This document shows positions 34,827 through 47,200 of a stretch of DNA of 64,000 bases, one piece after another. Under the pieces are notes generated by a model, which saw only the letters and a program-made list of their open reading frames with translations, was not told the DNA's origin and did not search any database. Numbering within the stretch: the first letter of the stretch is position 1; each line of letters begins with the position of its first letter. A program made the translations under genes and the position numbers. Source of the DNA: Diprion similis. Lineage: Eukaryota; Arthropoda; Insecta; Hymenoptera; Diprionidae. The stretch is from assembly GCF_021155765.1 (NCBI RefSeq), contig NC_060107.1:13378501-13442500 (forward strand). Reading direction: 5' to 3'.

Positions 34827-36858
34827 ATGCCGTTTGATCAGAAACGTATAAATGGCCCAGAGGTGTCCGTACCGTATAGCGTCTACACTGACATTAATAA
34901 ATCAAAATCAAGTAAACCCAAAAAATCACTGCATAAGAGAGTTGATGGTCGACAGCATAAGGATCTTAGAAAAATTTGTAAGTAGGGTTATGATTGCTGT
35001 TATATTTTAGTTGTCTACTCTCAAAACTGGGTAAATGAAACCGACAGTCTGTACCAAAAGAGCGAAAAACAGGAAAAATGTGGAGACAATATATGTTTGT
35101 ACGACACAACAGATGTTTGTTTACAATTGCATTTATGTACTATGTCTAAATACCATGAGGTACGATTTCTTGTGTGTTTTTTAGACAATTTGTGAAGATC
35201 TGTACGGCAAGCAAAATAAGCCTAGAAACATTAGAATCTAATCAAAAACACAAAATTTTATTCATTTTAAACAATCTAGTTATGAAACCATTTTACGAAT
35301 CATTAATATCTTACCTTGTGGTACCAATTCCATAGTGTTGTGTCACGTAACATCTCTAAAAGAAGCCCAATTCCGAAACCGTCTGACAGTAGAATGCATA
35401 ATTCAACTGTCCAACTTGGCATTATATTAGTTTCTTAGGTTTTCTGAGCAGTTAAATCGTTAAGTTTGTCTAGAAAGTTCACCAAACCGAATCCGAATTG
35501 GAGAATATAATGGTTAATTGAAGTATAGCATTATGTGATATTCTTGATTTTTGAATGGCAGTTGTGAAAACCGGCGTTATCAGTCAGGCAAAAGGATCAG
35601 CCTACATAGAAGTTGGCACCACAAAGGTTGTATGTTCAGTATTTGATCCAAGAGAAATTCCAAACAAGAATGAATACAGTTTGCAAGGCGAACTCTTTTG
35701 CGAGTTTAAATATGCCCCGTTTGCCTGTGCAAAGAGACGAATACACCAACAAGATTCGGAGGAAAAGGAATTCAGTCTCGTTATGCAACGATCACTAGAA
35801 CCAGCTGTTTGCAGGGTATTTATTATTTACCGTTGATGAAACTTTTATAATCTAATTTTAAAAATTGGGAAGAACAGTTTCAATAAAAATGTAAATATTT
35901 CTTGACAACCTTCATTTCTTAGATGAACAAAGAAATCAATGATTTTTATGAAGTTTTGAACTTCATAAAATAAGTTGCAATTCATTAGGTGTACAAAAAT
36001 AAGCAAATGAATATTATGGTAAAGAAAACTTTTCCTGCAAAGAGGTTTTAGTTTTATTCTCGAAACTGTTTTAGTTCAAAAAGTTTTAGCAATTCAATTC
36101 TGTGTTTGTTAGCTGATGTACGATTCAACTTTTACAGCAAGAGTTCCCGAATTTTCAAGTAGACGTGTATGCTATGGTCCTCGACAACGGTGGCTCCTCT
36201 TTAGCAGCAGCCATAATGTGTGCCAGTCTTGCATTAGCAGATGCAAGTGTCCCCATGTTTGGTCTGGTTACTGCAGTTTCCGCAGTAAGTTAAGCGAAGG
36301 CAGTAAATGCTTGTGAGGTTTCCCAAGTCCAACTCAATTTGAAATAAATTCACAAAATCTTTCACAATAACAACTACAGCTTCATTCATAATGATCTATT
36401 TTCAAACTTTATTCTTTACACGGCAATGAGTCTCTTGAAAATTTAAATCATAGTGCTACGTAAGAAGAGATAGATAAAAAACAGTAATAAAGATAGCAGC
36501 CATAGAGATGTCATGTTCCTTAAACGGTTAATGAACTTCTTATTTTCAGGGGTTCTATGAAGATACGATGTTTTTGGATCTGACAGTGGAGGAAGAGATA
36601 CTTTGTAATTCTGCCCCAACAAAGGCAAACCCTTCCAAAAACCATGGACTGATTATGCAAGCTGCTTTACCTCAACATGACCAGATTTCCGAATTCTTTC
36701 TTGTTGGAAGCATTGACGTAGAAAGCATTAAACAAGTTATCGAAACCCTAACTGTAGCTAATAAGAATATATGTCCAGTTGTTCAGCAATGTTTAGTCAA
36801 AACTGTCCTTAGAGCTTTAAATCGAAAAGAACAAGAAACAAATGAAATAAAAAAATGA
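34827..36858 (+). CDS. EXOSC6: EXOSC6 / MTR3, RNase PH-like exosome core subunit
   Basis: Four exons, 34827-34977, 35562-35815, 36138-36284 and 36550-36858, join in frame to 286 residues (human 272). The start MPFDQKRINGPE matches the family N-terminus. An RNase PH fold follows, with VISQAKGSAYIEVGTTKVVCSV, then SLEPAV, FPNFQVDVYAMVLDNGGSS and LFGLVTAVSA-like blocks, and the last exon carries the second RNase PH subdomain. In the animal exosome this protein is one of six catalytically dead ring subunits, and it helps thread RNA to DIS3 or EXOSC10 in nucleus and cytoplasm. An alternative ATG at 34803 in the same frame is less like the family. The stop overlaps an A-rich stretch containing AATAAA (36845). 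The gene is convergent with SF3B5, with 185 bp between the stops. Confidence 0.92.
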
Positions 36859-36973
36859 TTTGAAGTGAACGAATCTTGAAATTTTCAAGCTTTATCCATC
36901 AGATTGACGATGAGAGTGTGATGTACATACATAAAAATTTATACATTCATTTAAGTTGATAAAAATGGGTTGA

Positions 36974-36979
36974 TTTATT
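36974..36979 (-). terminator. Polyadenylation signal of SF3B5
   Basis: TTTATT on the plus strand, AATAAA on the minus, 65 bp past the SF3B5 stop. It lies only 116 bp from the EXOSC6 stop, so the two 3' UTRs probably overlap. Confidence 0.55.
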
Positions 36980-37043
36980 CTTTAGAGATTAACAAAAAAA
37001 AGTTGGTTTTACATATTTAGTAGCTTACTTTTTACAGAACAGA

Positions 37044-37301
37044 TTAATCTTCAGGTTTTTCTGGAGGTGGGCCACACGGCTGCAGCATTTTCTCCATCAG
37101 ATTAAATCTGACACGTGCCTTAGCTTCGTTTTCAGCTAGCGCGAAAAAATTTAGAAGGTCGTAATGCCCCATGTAAGAGCTACAAGAATCTCTATGCTGA
37201 TTAACCAGCCATTCAAATTTCGTTGTGTCTGCATGACCTGTTCCAATGTACTTGGATTGGAGATGTTCCAGCTGACTATGGATGTTATAACGTTCCCCCA
37301 T
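37044..37301 (-). CDS. SF3B5: SF3B5 (SF3b10), U2 snRNP SF3b subunit
   Basis: A single-exon gene of 85 residues, against 86 in human. Nearly every position from MGERYNIHSQLEHLQSKY to the C-terminal GPPPEKPED is recognisable. Blocks include GTGHADTTKFEWLVNQHRD and ENEAKARVRFNLMEKMLQPC. The start is set by the MGERYN homology; the frame stays open 36 codons further upstream, but that part matches nothing. In the family this small protein packs against SF3B1 and SF3B3 in the SF3b complex, which recognises the branch site of introns in the nucleus. Intronless structure is usual for this gene in animals. Confidence 0.95.
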   Translation of the reverse strand: MGERYNIHSQLEHLQSKYIGTGHADTTKFEWLVNQHRDSCSSYMGHYDLLNFFALAENEAKARVRFNLMEKMLQPCGPPPEKPED

Positions 37302-37537
37302 TCCTAAATTAAACAATAACAAAATGCGTGATACATAACCCCGAAATGATAGGTTAGCGCTATTTATGGGACTCAGTATTCCATAAATTAATTCACCAAC
37401 GTCTGTCACGGCTATACTCGAGCGGCATGTGACGCCAGTTATACTTCAGAATATTAACAATTGCTAAAATAATACAAAACTTCAATTGATACCATATTTT
37501 TATACTTACTTTTTCTGATACGTTCCTAGTATACTTC

Positions 37538-37559
37538 TTCTTCTTCTTCTTCTTCTTCT
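37538..37559. repeat. TTC trinucleotide microsatellite
   Basis: About seven TTC units within a pyrimidine-rich stretch. Confidence 0.85.
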
Positions 37560-37902
37560 ACCTTATTAATGGTTAACGAGATCCCCTTTCTAGTATACAA
37601 GATTAATCGCTTGATTTTCACAAGGATTTTGTTGCAGGCCCGTGTTTTGACACATAAATAGACAAGAATTATTGAACTCTAGAAATCACGCATCGTGTTT
37701 AAAATGATGATGGACAGATAACGGCCAAGCCGACTGCGACATTTCACCGCTTGGCGTCAGTGTAATTTAGGTTAGGTTCAGTCAGGTTAGAGTCGCTTAT
37801 TTTGTATGGACTCGAGAGACGAGTCGTTCATACATGTTGATGATGAGAAAAGTTGAAGAGTTACATGCATTGGACTTCAGAAAATGATAACCGTTATTGA
37901 AT

Positions 37903-38228
37903 TAGGTGTGCAAATGAAAAATTCCATTAGTATCGTCAGATCAAATGTCGCAAAATAATTGACACGTATTTTTTCTTTTTTCGATTTAACGTTCCGTAAC
38001 AAAGATATAGCAGTTTGAAATTGACGCGTGACGTCACAATGTTACTAGATATAGATATACTACAATGTAATACATGTATAACGTTATGACGTCACGCGGA
38101 ATTCTAATTGCTATATCTTTGTTAATAAGCATTGAATTAAAAAAAAAAAAATTACGTGTCAATCATTTTTCGACATTCTATCTGACGATAAGAATGAAAT
38201 TTTTCGAAATTTTTTATTTGTACACCTA
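37903..38228. mobile_element. Foldback MITE with TAGGTGTGCAAAT ends
   Basis: The left end TAGGTGTGCAAATGAAAAATT pairs with the right end AATTTTTTATTTGTACACCTA. Inner blocks also pair: ATTGACACGTATTTTTTC with the complement of ACGTGTCAATCAT, TTACAAAGATATAGCA-like with TGCTATATCTTTG, and GACGCGTGACGTCA with TGACGTCACGC. TAAT/ATTA sequence borders both ends. It is about 326 bp and has no open frame. It is a palindromic non-autonomous DNA transposon. Confidence 0.75.
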
Positions 38229-39208
38229 ATTACACATGGAAAAAATTTCATTACCAATGTAACTAGCTAGGGAGAAAAATTAAATTAGCTGTCGCAGAAT
38301 CAATTTCCGTGTGTGTCTGTTATTATATTTTAGTGGTGTATATTGGTAAACATTATCAGCGATCCAGGTTAGCAATGACTGACAATGAGATAGAGACGTA
38401 CACTTTTATTCAAGCTACATTTTAAAACTTTTCCTAATAGTTAACTTTGTATGTACCCCCATTCTCGCACGATTCGGCAAAGAAATTTCCCCGCTTCTGA
38501 CGTACGAAATACATATATGACGGTAGTTTGAATTGAAAACTTTCTACCAATCAAATTGCAAAATGGCAATTCGGTACAACAGGAACACTAGTGACGCTAG
38601 TGGTACAAAAAATAACTGTCTACGATTACTGAGATAAATTTTATCAGTGGTTCAGCCCCTTAAGCGTTTTGAGTTCGGTTTCCTTGTGCAGTCTCTATGG
38701 ACCATTTATGAATTTGTTTATGTAACAGTCACGGCTACTCTGTGATAACAGTATAAATATAATCCCCCAATCCAATCTAATCTAACCCACCCTAACCTAA
38801 CTTAAGCTAACCTAACCCATCCTGTTGTACAGAATTATTGTTGATACCCTAACGGAGGATGGTGTCTCTTGTAAAATGAGTACATGATCTCCTTAATTCC
38901 GGAGTAGCTCATGTATTAGAATGAATTTGTGATATTAGATTTAATTATGTGAATTTGTATGAATGTATCGACGCAGTACTAGATTATCAATATAACAGGG
39001 TTATGGTAAAGTGCCGATTAAAAATAGGTTACTAAGGGGGCCCATGAGGACAAAGTAACGAAACTACACTTTCACCAATCAACATTACTTTGTCTTCAAA
39101 CTAATGTGCTAACTGGTCTGAGTTACCAAGTTCACTCGATCATCAAGATTGCACACAGTGTGCAAATTAAAAAATTTTGATAAATTGAAAGCTACATAAA
39201 CATCCACG

Positions 39209-40623
39209 ATGGATCAAATGCTCCCGAGTCCGGGATTCAGCATCCCGAGTATCGGTACACCGTTACATCAACCTGAAGAGGATCAACAAATATTGCCGAA
39301 TGCGCTACAACAACAACAACAAGTCCAACAAAATCATCAACTACAGCAAATGCATCCAATGGGTTCAAACGTACATGGAATGCCAATGTTGGGTACACCG
39401 CACAAAACCATGCACACTTATGCTCCTGCATTCGCAACGCCGCAAAGTCTTATGCAGCCACAAACACCGGTAAACACCATCTATTAATTCTTTTTCTTCT
39501 ATACCCGCTAAATTCGTAAAACTCTGTTGAATACCTCGACGATGTTGATACTTTACAATGAATTTTTTACCACTTAAGTATAATGTTTTGCCATTATTTT
39601 TTCACAGCAAAATATGATGTCACCTATGGTTCAACCAGCAAGTCAAATAGCTCCCCCTTCAATCGGACCGTCAACTCCAGGGCCGATGACACCAATGACA
39701 CCGGCTTCCGCTGATCCTGGAATCCTACCCCAGCTTCAGTACGTTTGCATTGGCTTATGAGCGTCTGTTATTATTTGTTAAATTCTTAATTATTCCATAG
39801 GAACATTGTGTCAACGGTGAATCTGAACTGCAAGCTTAACTTGAAGGAAATTGCACTGCATGCTAGAAACGCAGAATATAATCCGAAACGATTTGCTGCA
39901 GTTATAATGCGGATAAGAGAACCCAGAACGACTGCTTTGATATTCAGCAGCGGGAAAATGGTATGTACCGGTGCTAAAAGTGAAGAGGACTCTCGGCTGG
40001 CTGCAAGAAAATATGCACGTATCATACAAAAGCTTGGATTTCCAGTGAGTACTTGTCTGACGTCAAATTTCATATGATGAGATACGTTTTTCCTGTAGAA
40101 AACTAATTATACTCTTATCAGGCAAAATTTTTGGATTTTAAAATTCAAAATATGGTTGGAAGCTGCGATGTTAAATTCCCTATCAGATTAGAAGGACTTG
40201 TATTAACGCACGGCCAGTTCTCTTCATATGAACCAGAACTATTCCCTGGCTTGATATATCGAATGGTTAAACCCCGTATCGTCTTGCTTATATTTGTTTC
40301 TGGCAAAGTTGTTTTGACCGGTGAGTAATTAATGAAAAATTCAATGAAATATGCACAGCTTTTACGCTCAATATAAAATTATTTCTTATAGATCAGTCAC
40401 ATTTGTCCTGCTAATAAGTTACCATTTGCCCAAATAGAGATTACAGTTTGCTAATCATTGTTAACACATGAGTAGCGCTTTACAATTATTTCATATCCAG
40501 TAACTGTAGTAATACATATCAATAATATTATTATTGTTACCAACAGGTGCAAAAGTACGGCAAGAAATTTATGAAGCTTTCGATAACATATATCCAATTC
40601 TGAAGAGTTTTAAGAAGCAGTGA
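39209..40623 (+). CDS. TBP: TATA-box-binding protein TBP
   Basis: Five exons, 39209-39469, 39608-39738, 39801-40044, 40122-40320 and 40547-40623, join in frame to 303 residues. The N-terminus (about 1-130) starts [18 protein letters not shown], has a short interrupted glutamine run, and ends in [20 protein letters not shown]. The rest is the conserved saddle of two direct repeats. Repeat 1 runs from [15 protein letters not shown] through [19 protein letters not shown]. Repeat 2 runs from [18 protein letters not shown] through [17 protein letters not shown] to [10 protein letters not shown]. The intercalating Phe pairs and the two SGK-TGA motifs are present. In the nucleus TBP binds TATA DNA within TFIID, SL1 and TFIIIB. 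All introns are GT-AG. AATAAA lies at 40944. The gene is complete and convergent with CFAP44. Confidence 0.98.
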
Positions 40624-40943
40624 TTGGGAACAGAATTTGACAATATTTTTGATACCCTGATGAATAGATAGTCTTCTGATTTTTTTTTTTTTTATTAATG
40701 CTGCTATTTGCAGAGGTGTACAGAACGACGAGTGTTCGTTATTTGTTAAAAAAAAAAAAAAAAAAAAACTGAAATAGCAGATACTAAAAACGTTGTTATT
40801 TGAAATGAAGTACTATCGGTTTTTTGCGAGCACTTATTTATTCTTACAGGCTTACAGGTGCCTTATGCCGCAAAGCCGTTATCTTTTATGAACAATTCTT
40901 AGATTAAGTTGTTGATTCTGGGCTTTGCCTTTAAGTAATGAAA

Positions 40944-40949
40944 AATAAA
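40944..40949 (+). terminator. Polyadenylation signal of TBP
   Basis: AATAAA lies 321 bp after the TBP stop, and the CFAP44 stop on the other strand is 319 bp further on. A-runs at about 40,750-40,770 and T-runs at about 40,680-40,694 lie in the 3' UTR. Confidence 0.55.
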
Positions 40950-41267
40950 CTTAGTGTACCAAGTATTTTACGAATCTAATACTCCAAACCTCTTCCCAGT
41001 AAATCAGATTAAACAAGTGTGTGAAATTCAAATACACTGTAAAGGAAAATACTAAATACTGAAGTTGATGACAAAAATTAATGAACAGTTTTACGAGTAG
41101 TGAATACATGTTATACATATCAGTGAATATGACATGTATTAACTGTTTTACTGTCCAGCAAAAGTTTATCAAGTAGAACTCACGCTTTCTTCTGTAAATC
41201 TTGTCTGAGCCACAGAGTTATCCAGCTCGCCGCTGCATAGTTTTTTTTTATTCCATTCAAGTAATGA

Positions 41268-44200
41268 TCATTCATTTGATTCAGATTCTGATTCCTTCTG
41301 GGTCGATTCTATAATATATGAATGAAAATTAGGTTTCATCTATCAAATAACACTCGTAACACAAAACTCTTTTAAAACAAATTAAATTGACCTCTTCTTT
41401 CTTGAGATTCCTGTCCAGTTATCTCTACTGTTGGTAGCGAAGCTTCAGTCCGTTCAGTATCTAGCTCCGTAGTTTGTTCTGGAAGCTTGCTCTCGTCATG
41501 TTTTACCTCCACTGTCGATTCTAGGTGTTCAAGTTCGTCGGCCTTATATATTATCAAAAAAAAAAATTATTAAGCTTCAATTACAGCTTCGGTCGTCTAT
41601 TCAAACAAGATACATCTCGAATTCGATTAATCGAATATCTTACCGACACCTGGGATTGTGCAATCAGTTGAGAAATATCTGTGAACACTTTGGTGGAATG
41701 TTCTCGTACACCCTGTTTCTCATCGTCGCTAGTGTTGTCTGGGAGATTGCTCAAGAGGTGATTTGTTGCAGCAGTTACTCCGTCTTCTTCTGCCAATAGT
41801 TCAACTAACACATCTTGAAGCATAGTAACGTCTATCCCAGCATCTTTGTCTATTCCGATATCGTGCAGCAATTTCCTTACAATTCGCTGCGGTTCTTCAT
41901 GGTTTATCCTTAATATCTTTGTCTCACTGTCCAATCTTTGAAATGATACATAAACGGGTAAAAAACTATCGATTTATAAAAGTCCCTCGAACAAATGACT
42001 ATTATGATTAACTAACCGAAATACAATTTCGTTAATTATCTCCCGGATGGTTTGACACATTGCTTCAACATTTTCAGGGTCATCTTGTTGTGGCCATGAT
42101 GCGATAATGTTTTCAATACTTCTTTCAATTCCAGCACGCAATTCCTCTCGACTGCCGCCAATTGGCAGGTTAGACACCACCTCTCGCAGTATGTCCCGTT
42201 GCATACTCTCGTCTTCATCTCCTAACGAAGCCTGAATTATTCGTGAGAGCAAGTGGTGTACCTATAAAATAATGTTGGTGAATCCAATCTGTAGAATTCT
42301 CTTATTATAATTTCTTTCTATTTTTAGCACTTTCAAATCTCGTTCAGCATATGTAGCACAGACTACGTATAACAGTGGCAACAAACCATTGTCGATGTAT
42401 TATCATCGCAGTACTCATCCATTGGCTGCAGCTGCATGTTTTCCTCATCAGTTTCTTTTTTGCCATACATTTCTTCTCCTGATATTGTCTCCATGCATTC
42501 TCCATCATCATTTTCTCTATTGTCAGTTTCTTCGTCTTCCCCCTCAACTTCAAATAATTTTCTAATTATTCTAATAGTCGACAAGATATTTCACACGAAA
42601 TCATATCGTCGTATGATTTACAATACATCCTTGATAATTAAAAATCGTTTCACCTTCGATTTGGCTATCAATTTTCTGAAGTGCTACACCTTCGCCAGTT
42701 TCCACATTGATCACCGCTACTGCGTTTTCCTTTGTTGCCTTTTTCACACCTTTTTTACCCACTTTTGCATTTTCCTGACAACTAATTGGTGGTAGCGGTC
42801 TCGATTTTAAATTTAGGTTTTTTATCTCATTCTTTAACAACTCTTTCTGTTCCATCTGACTTTTAAGGATGTTTTCCAGTTTCTTCAGGTCTCCACGATA
42901 TTCTGAATCAATTCTCGACATCTCTTCCTTGGAATCAACGATTAAGTTATTATTATTTTTTTGTACGAAGAATGTATTCAAAAATGTTTTATTTTATTCT
43001 TGAGATCACGGCTATAATATAGAAATCTCATTGAAGGTAAGAGTCGGCGATTGTTGAAAATTTTTGGAATATCACATACAGGTATTTATATCTAAACTAT
43101 CTTATTCTCTACAATTCCATTCTTACTTCTGATACAGGAACGTGTTTCAGAACTTTCCTTAATTTCAATTGTTCCTCCTCCAATACCGTTAGGAAGCTCA
43201 ATTTCTCAGTGTTATCTTGAATGACCGTTTCCAATGTTTTTATCTCCTCTGCATATTTATCTCGAATACCTGAAAATTTGCATAGGCAAAAATATAACTA
43301 AAATTCATTTCAGTATGTGTTACCTGTAAAATTTAACAACTCACATTTAATTTGACTTTCAAATACCGGAACCATTTCAGTGAGACCAACTTTGATGTCG
43401 TAAATCATGCGCCTTAACACAGCTTCGTAAAGAGCGTTAAGAGACACTTCTTGACCAAATTTCTTAATCATTTCTTGACGTATACGACTTTTTAACCGGT
43501 ATATTTCTGCATCCATGTGTTTACAATCAACATTCATACGTTGCAAATGCATACGATTTTTTCTGTCAAATAGAGACAAGACGATGAACAAGGAAACTTA
43601 TGTGAATATCAATATCGGTCACTCTGTAAGTCTGAATTTAATATTTAAGTAGACATCCAAGCTTATTTGCACAACTTTTGAAGGGTAATAATTTCAAATC
43701 AGATGATCGTCCAATTTTCGAACCAATTGAAGTAAAAGAACAGGGTAAAAGGATAAAAAACTGAGATTAATTAACTACTACAAATGACTATTGGGAAAGC
43801 ATGTCCATCGTACTTGTGTTTAGCTTTCTGTTCGGTTGTTTCTTCCCTCAGCTCACCTACCCTGGCGTAGAGGCTTGTTAGTTTGGCTTTGTCAAATACT
43901 ACGCAGTCATTAATCTTTTCCATGGCCATTTCCTCTTTGAAATGCTGCAGTTGATGCAGTTTTAATATCACAGTCATATCAATATCATTCAACTTACACT
44001 GTTTTTCTTGCTGTGGGAATAATAAAATGAAAATTTATAACAAAAGGTAGTACACATTCGTATATCAATCAAGATCATTTTTATTTACAGTAGAATATCT
44101 CACCATGAAAGCTTGTAATTCATCTTGATTACTTTTCAAAACATTTTCAACGACTTTCAGCTTCTTTGTATCACTTTCGATTTCTTTTCGCAGACCTTCG

Positions 44201-47200
44201 ATACACTTTTGTTCCTCTTTTATTTGAAATTCACACTCGTAGCGTTTTTCGCGCATCGAAAATGCTGCGAGATAAATTTCCCGATCGCAATTAGGTGGGC
44301 AAGTATTTTCATCAAGGTGAATCGGTCCAATTTCTCGACTATCGATACTGCCTGTATCGTCTTCTGCCGAGCTGCTGTCTGTTGTTGATGACGAAGACGA
44401 TGACGACTCTATGAATTAATAATAATCGTACCATGACATTCCACATCAAATTGCAAAAAGAATACTGAAAATTGACCTTATATTTATTAGTGTTATCCTA
44501 CATTTGCCTGTTCAGACATACCATCTTCAATTTTCGGTGGTTTGTACTTCTTCTTAAAGATCCTCTTCAAAAAGTCGTGAAACTTATTTTCACTGATCAT
44601 GCTCATAAACTCTGAGACGAGCTCCTTTATTCTTGCATGCAGTTTAACTATCTCTTTATTTCTTTGATCAATTCTGCTGGTCATCACTTGTATCTAGAGC
44701 GTAATAATTTTTCGCACGTACAGAATTTTGATGTTCGCAGAATCAAATTAGAACAATAGCAAAGATTAGAAAATTATTGCATAGTACCTTCATCTTGGCA
44801 GTGACCTTCTCGTGGATTTTCTCCGTTACCTTTTCGGTCAACATATCTTCCATTGCTTCAAAGTCCTTAAGAACAATCAGCTCCTGATGTAAAGTTAAAA
44901 TAAAAAGCTCCATGTAGACGCTGTCAGTTACAATCTGGAGTCGCTCTCGCTCCAGCTCGTCCAAACTTTTATCTAGTTCCTCATAGCTTTCCTGAATGTG
45001 TTCCAGAATACAATCTTGTTCATAGATTTTTCTAGCGACACGAGAACGTTTCAACTCTCTTTCCCAAGGCGTTTCGGTTTGGTCGCCTGTCATTAAACTC
45101 TGCAATACATCTTCCGCTACCACAGACAGAGCTCTGTATCTTTTCTCAGGCATTTTTATGAACAACATAGTAAGACTGCTCTCTCTTTCCAGCTGAACAG
45201 TTTTTTCATCCATCAATAGTAATTCGTGTTCCTCATCTTCTGGGTCGTTGACGATTTCTGTCATAAACCCTTTCTTAGTTCGCTTTGCCTCCCTCACTTT
45301 TTCAGCCATTGATACATATTGCTCAAACTGCGAAATTATTTAATCATTAAATAACTCACGTCAAATCTGTGGGATTGAGCTTTGTCATCATTTCAAACGT
45401 GTGCACTACAATGCTTGACAAGGGTTTATAATTTTCTCACAGTGCCAAGTTGAAAATCAGTACTGCCACATGTCGCAAACTGATATTAATACTCATGAAA
45501 ACTCATTAAAGAAGGACCATGCAAGTTATTTATCGTATCACGTCTTTCACATAAGTTCTTTCATCTGTAGCGACATACCTTTAAATTTTTTTCTGGAAAT
45601 TCAATGTTGTAATCAATCTGAGGCACAATTGGTATTGGCTTGATTCGTTTTTCAGGTATCTCTGCGTGTATTTTTTTCAATTTCAGTACCAAATCATTGA
45701 CCTCGTATAGAAGAGTCTCTTTCTTGCTTCTAATGTTTCTCAACTTATCGTTGAAGCCTTCCCGCATAGCGTGAGCCTAATCATACAATATGAATCATTT
45801 ACGGCCTGTACTTACATACAAAAAAATTGCATATAGAAATAGAACCCTCGCGCACCCTTTTCCTTGCATCCAAAAACTGTTTGTACTTGTTCAACGTATT
45901 CTCTCTTTGCTCTTTGGGAATACTGAAGTTTGCAGATGTCTTTAATTTGTAATCTCCAATTGCATTTGCTGCATTCTCAATCGCCGCTACGTCGTCTGGA
46001 TGATTTACACGTTGATTTGGCTTACTTGCATACATTTCCTTCCACTAAATTATTGAATAGATTATTAAACACGTTGAATATTCATATTTATATACTACAT
46101 CACCAATAGCTTTTCATTATACTTTATTATACCCATGAATTCTTCATTAAAATCTGCACCCGAAACGTTTGTTACTTCTGATAGAAAGCTTGCCATTTGA
46201 ATTTGGCCAAAGCGGTAGCATCTGATGGCTCTGAACAGCTCTGGCGGATCGACTAATTTCAAGCGGCTGTAATTCGCAACTGTGAAATTTCCTATTTAAA
46301 GTCAAAAACGGTTTCGTTGCAGATTTTTGCAAGGAATACATTGGTAGTCTATGAGACAATAGTCCCGGGTGACCCTGTACAATAACTTTACTAATATTAA
46401 CAGCAATACCTCCATTTGACGCTCTTCGAATCTAGCTTTTCTAGCACGGTATTTTCTCAGCATCTGATTGACTTTGACACCCAGGCGGTACTGAATTGTT
46501 GACGGACTTAATCCTTTAAGAAAACTTTCCACTCCTGAAACTCTCTTTTTCTCCACAGCTTCTTCTTCCACTTCCTCAGCTTTAACATCTGCATACCTGT
46601 TGAAGTTCAATTTCAAAATTAAATGTACATCTGAAAACATACACACTCTTACTACGTGTAAAATTGTTAACACCAACACAATATTCTCTCACTTTCATAA
46701 AAGTCAGAAATTATGAAGTTCAGTCTTTAATCAAAGTGCTATGATACGGTTCCATACACGTAACAAAATACTAATTGATATTTAATCTTGCCTGTCCACA
46801 GCACCCTCTAGATTCCAATTATGCTGCAATTCCGCTTCTTTTAAATTAGGAAAAATATTTAATTGCCAAAACTTTCTACTGCATATGGCCTTTAACATTT
46901 TGAATTATACGTAGAATACTCTTTGTAAAGTTCAGTAACGACTTAAACCACATCATGCTTAGGTCCTAAAATTACCTGCCTGCATTGTCTCGTTCCTTTA
47001 TCCTTCTTGCTACTTCGGTACACGCGTTCAAAAATGTTTCATCCAATTTCCGCTCTCGTAATGATTTTACCGAAGTGTTTGGTGACCTTAGCAATGCGGT
47101 AAATCAATTATTGGAATGAAGATGACACTCAATTTGATTAAAAGATTCTAGAAATATCACCGAAGCGGAATACTTACAGTATTTTGCAAACTTCGAAAGG

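Larger units (their letters stand above)
37302..39208. other. Spacer between SF3B5 and TBP
   Basis: Holds a TTC microsatellite (37538-37559), the foldback element at 37903-38228 and a degenerate CCTAAC patch (about 38,775-38,820). The end just before 39209 should contain the TBP leader. I see no clear TATA box for either gene and no other coding exon. Confidence 0.5.

Noticed and set aside
37302-37409. Extended N-terminus for SF3B5 (36 extra codons)
   Set aside because: The family begins at the Met of MGERYN, and the upstream codons match nothing.
46147-46409. Open frame between CFAP44 exons (GHPGLLSH..., or a shifted frame with RLKLVDPPELFRA)
   Set aside because: Joining 46410 directly to 46044 keeps frame and reproduces the family text around RQMEWKEMYASKP. 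Including this piece forces a frameshift or a stop.
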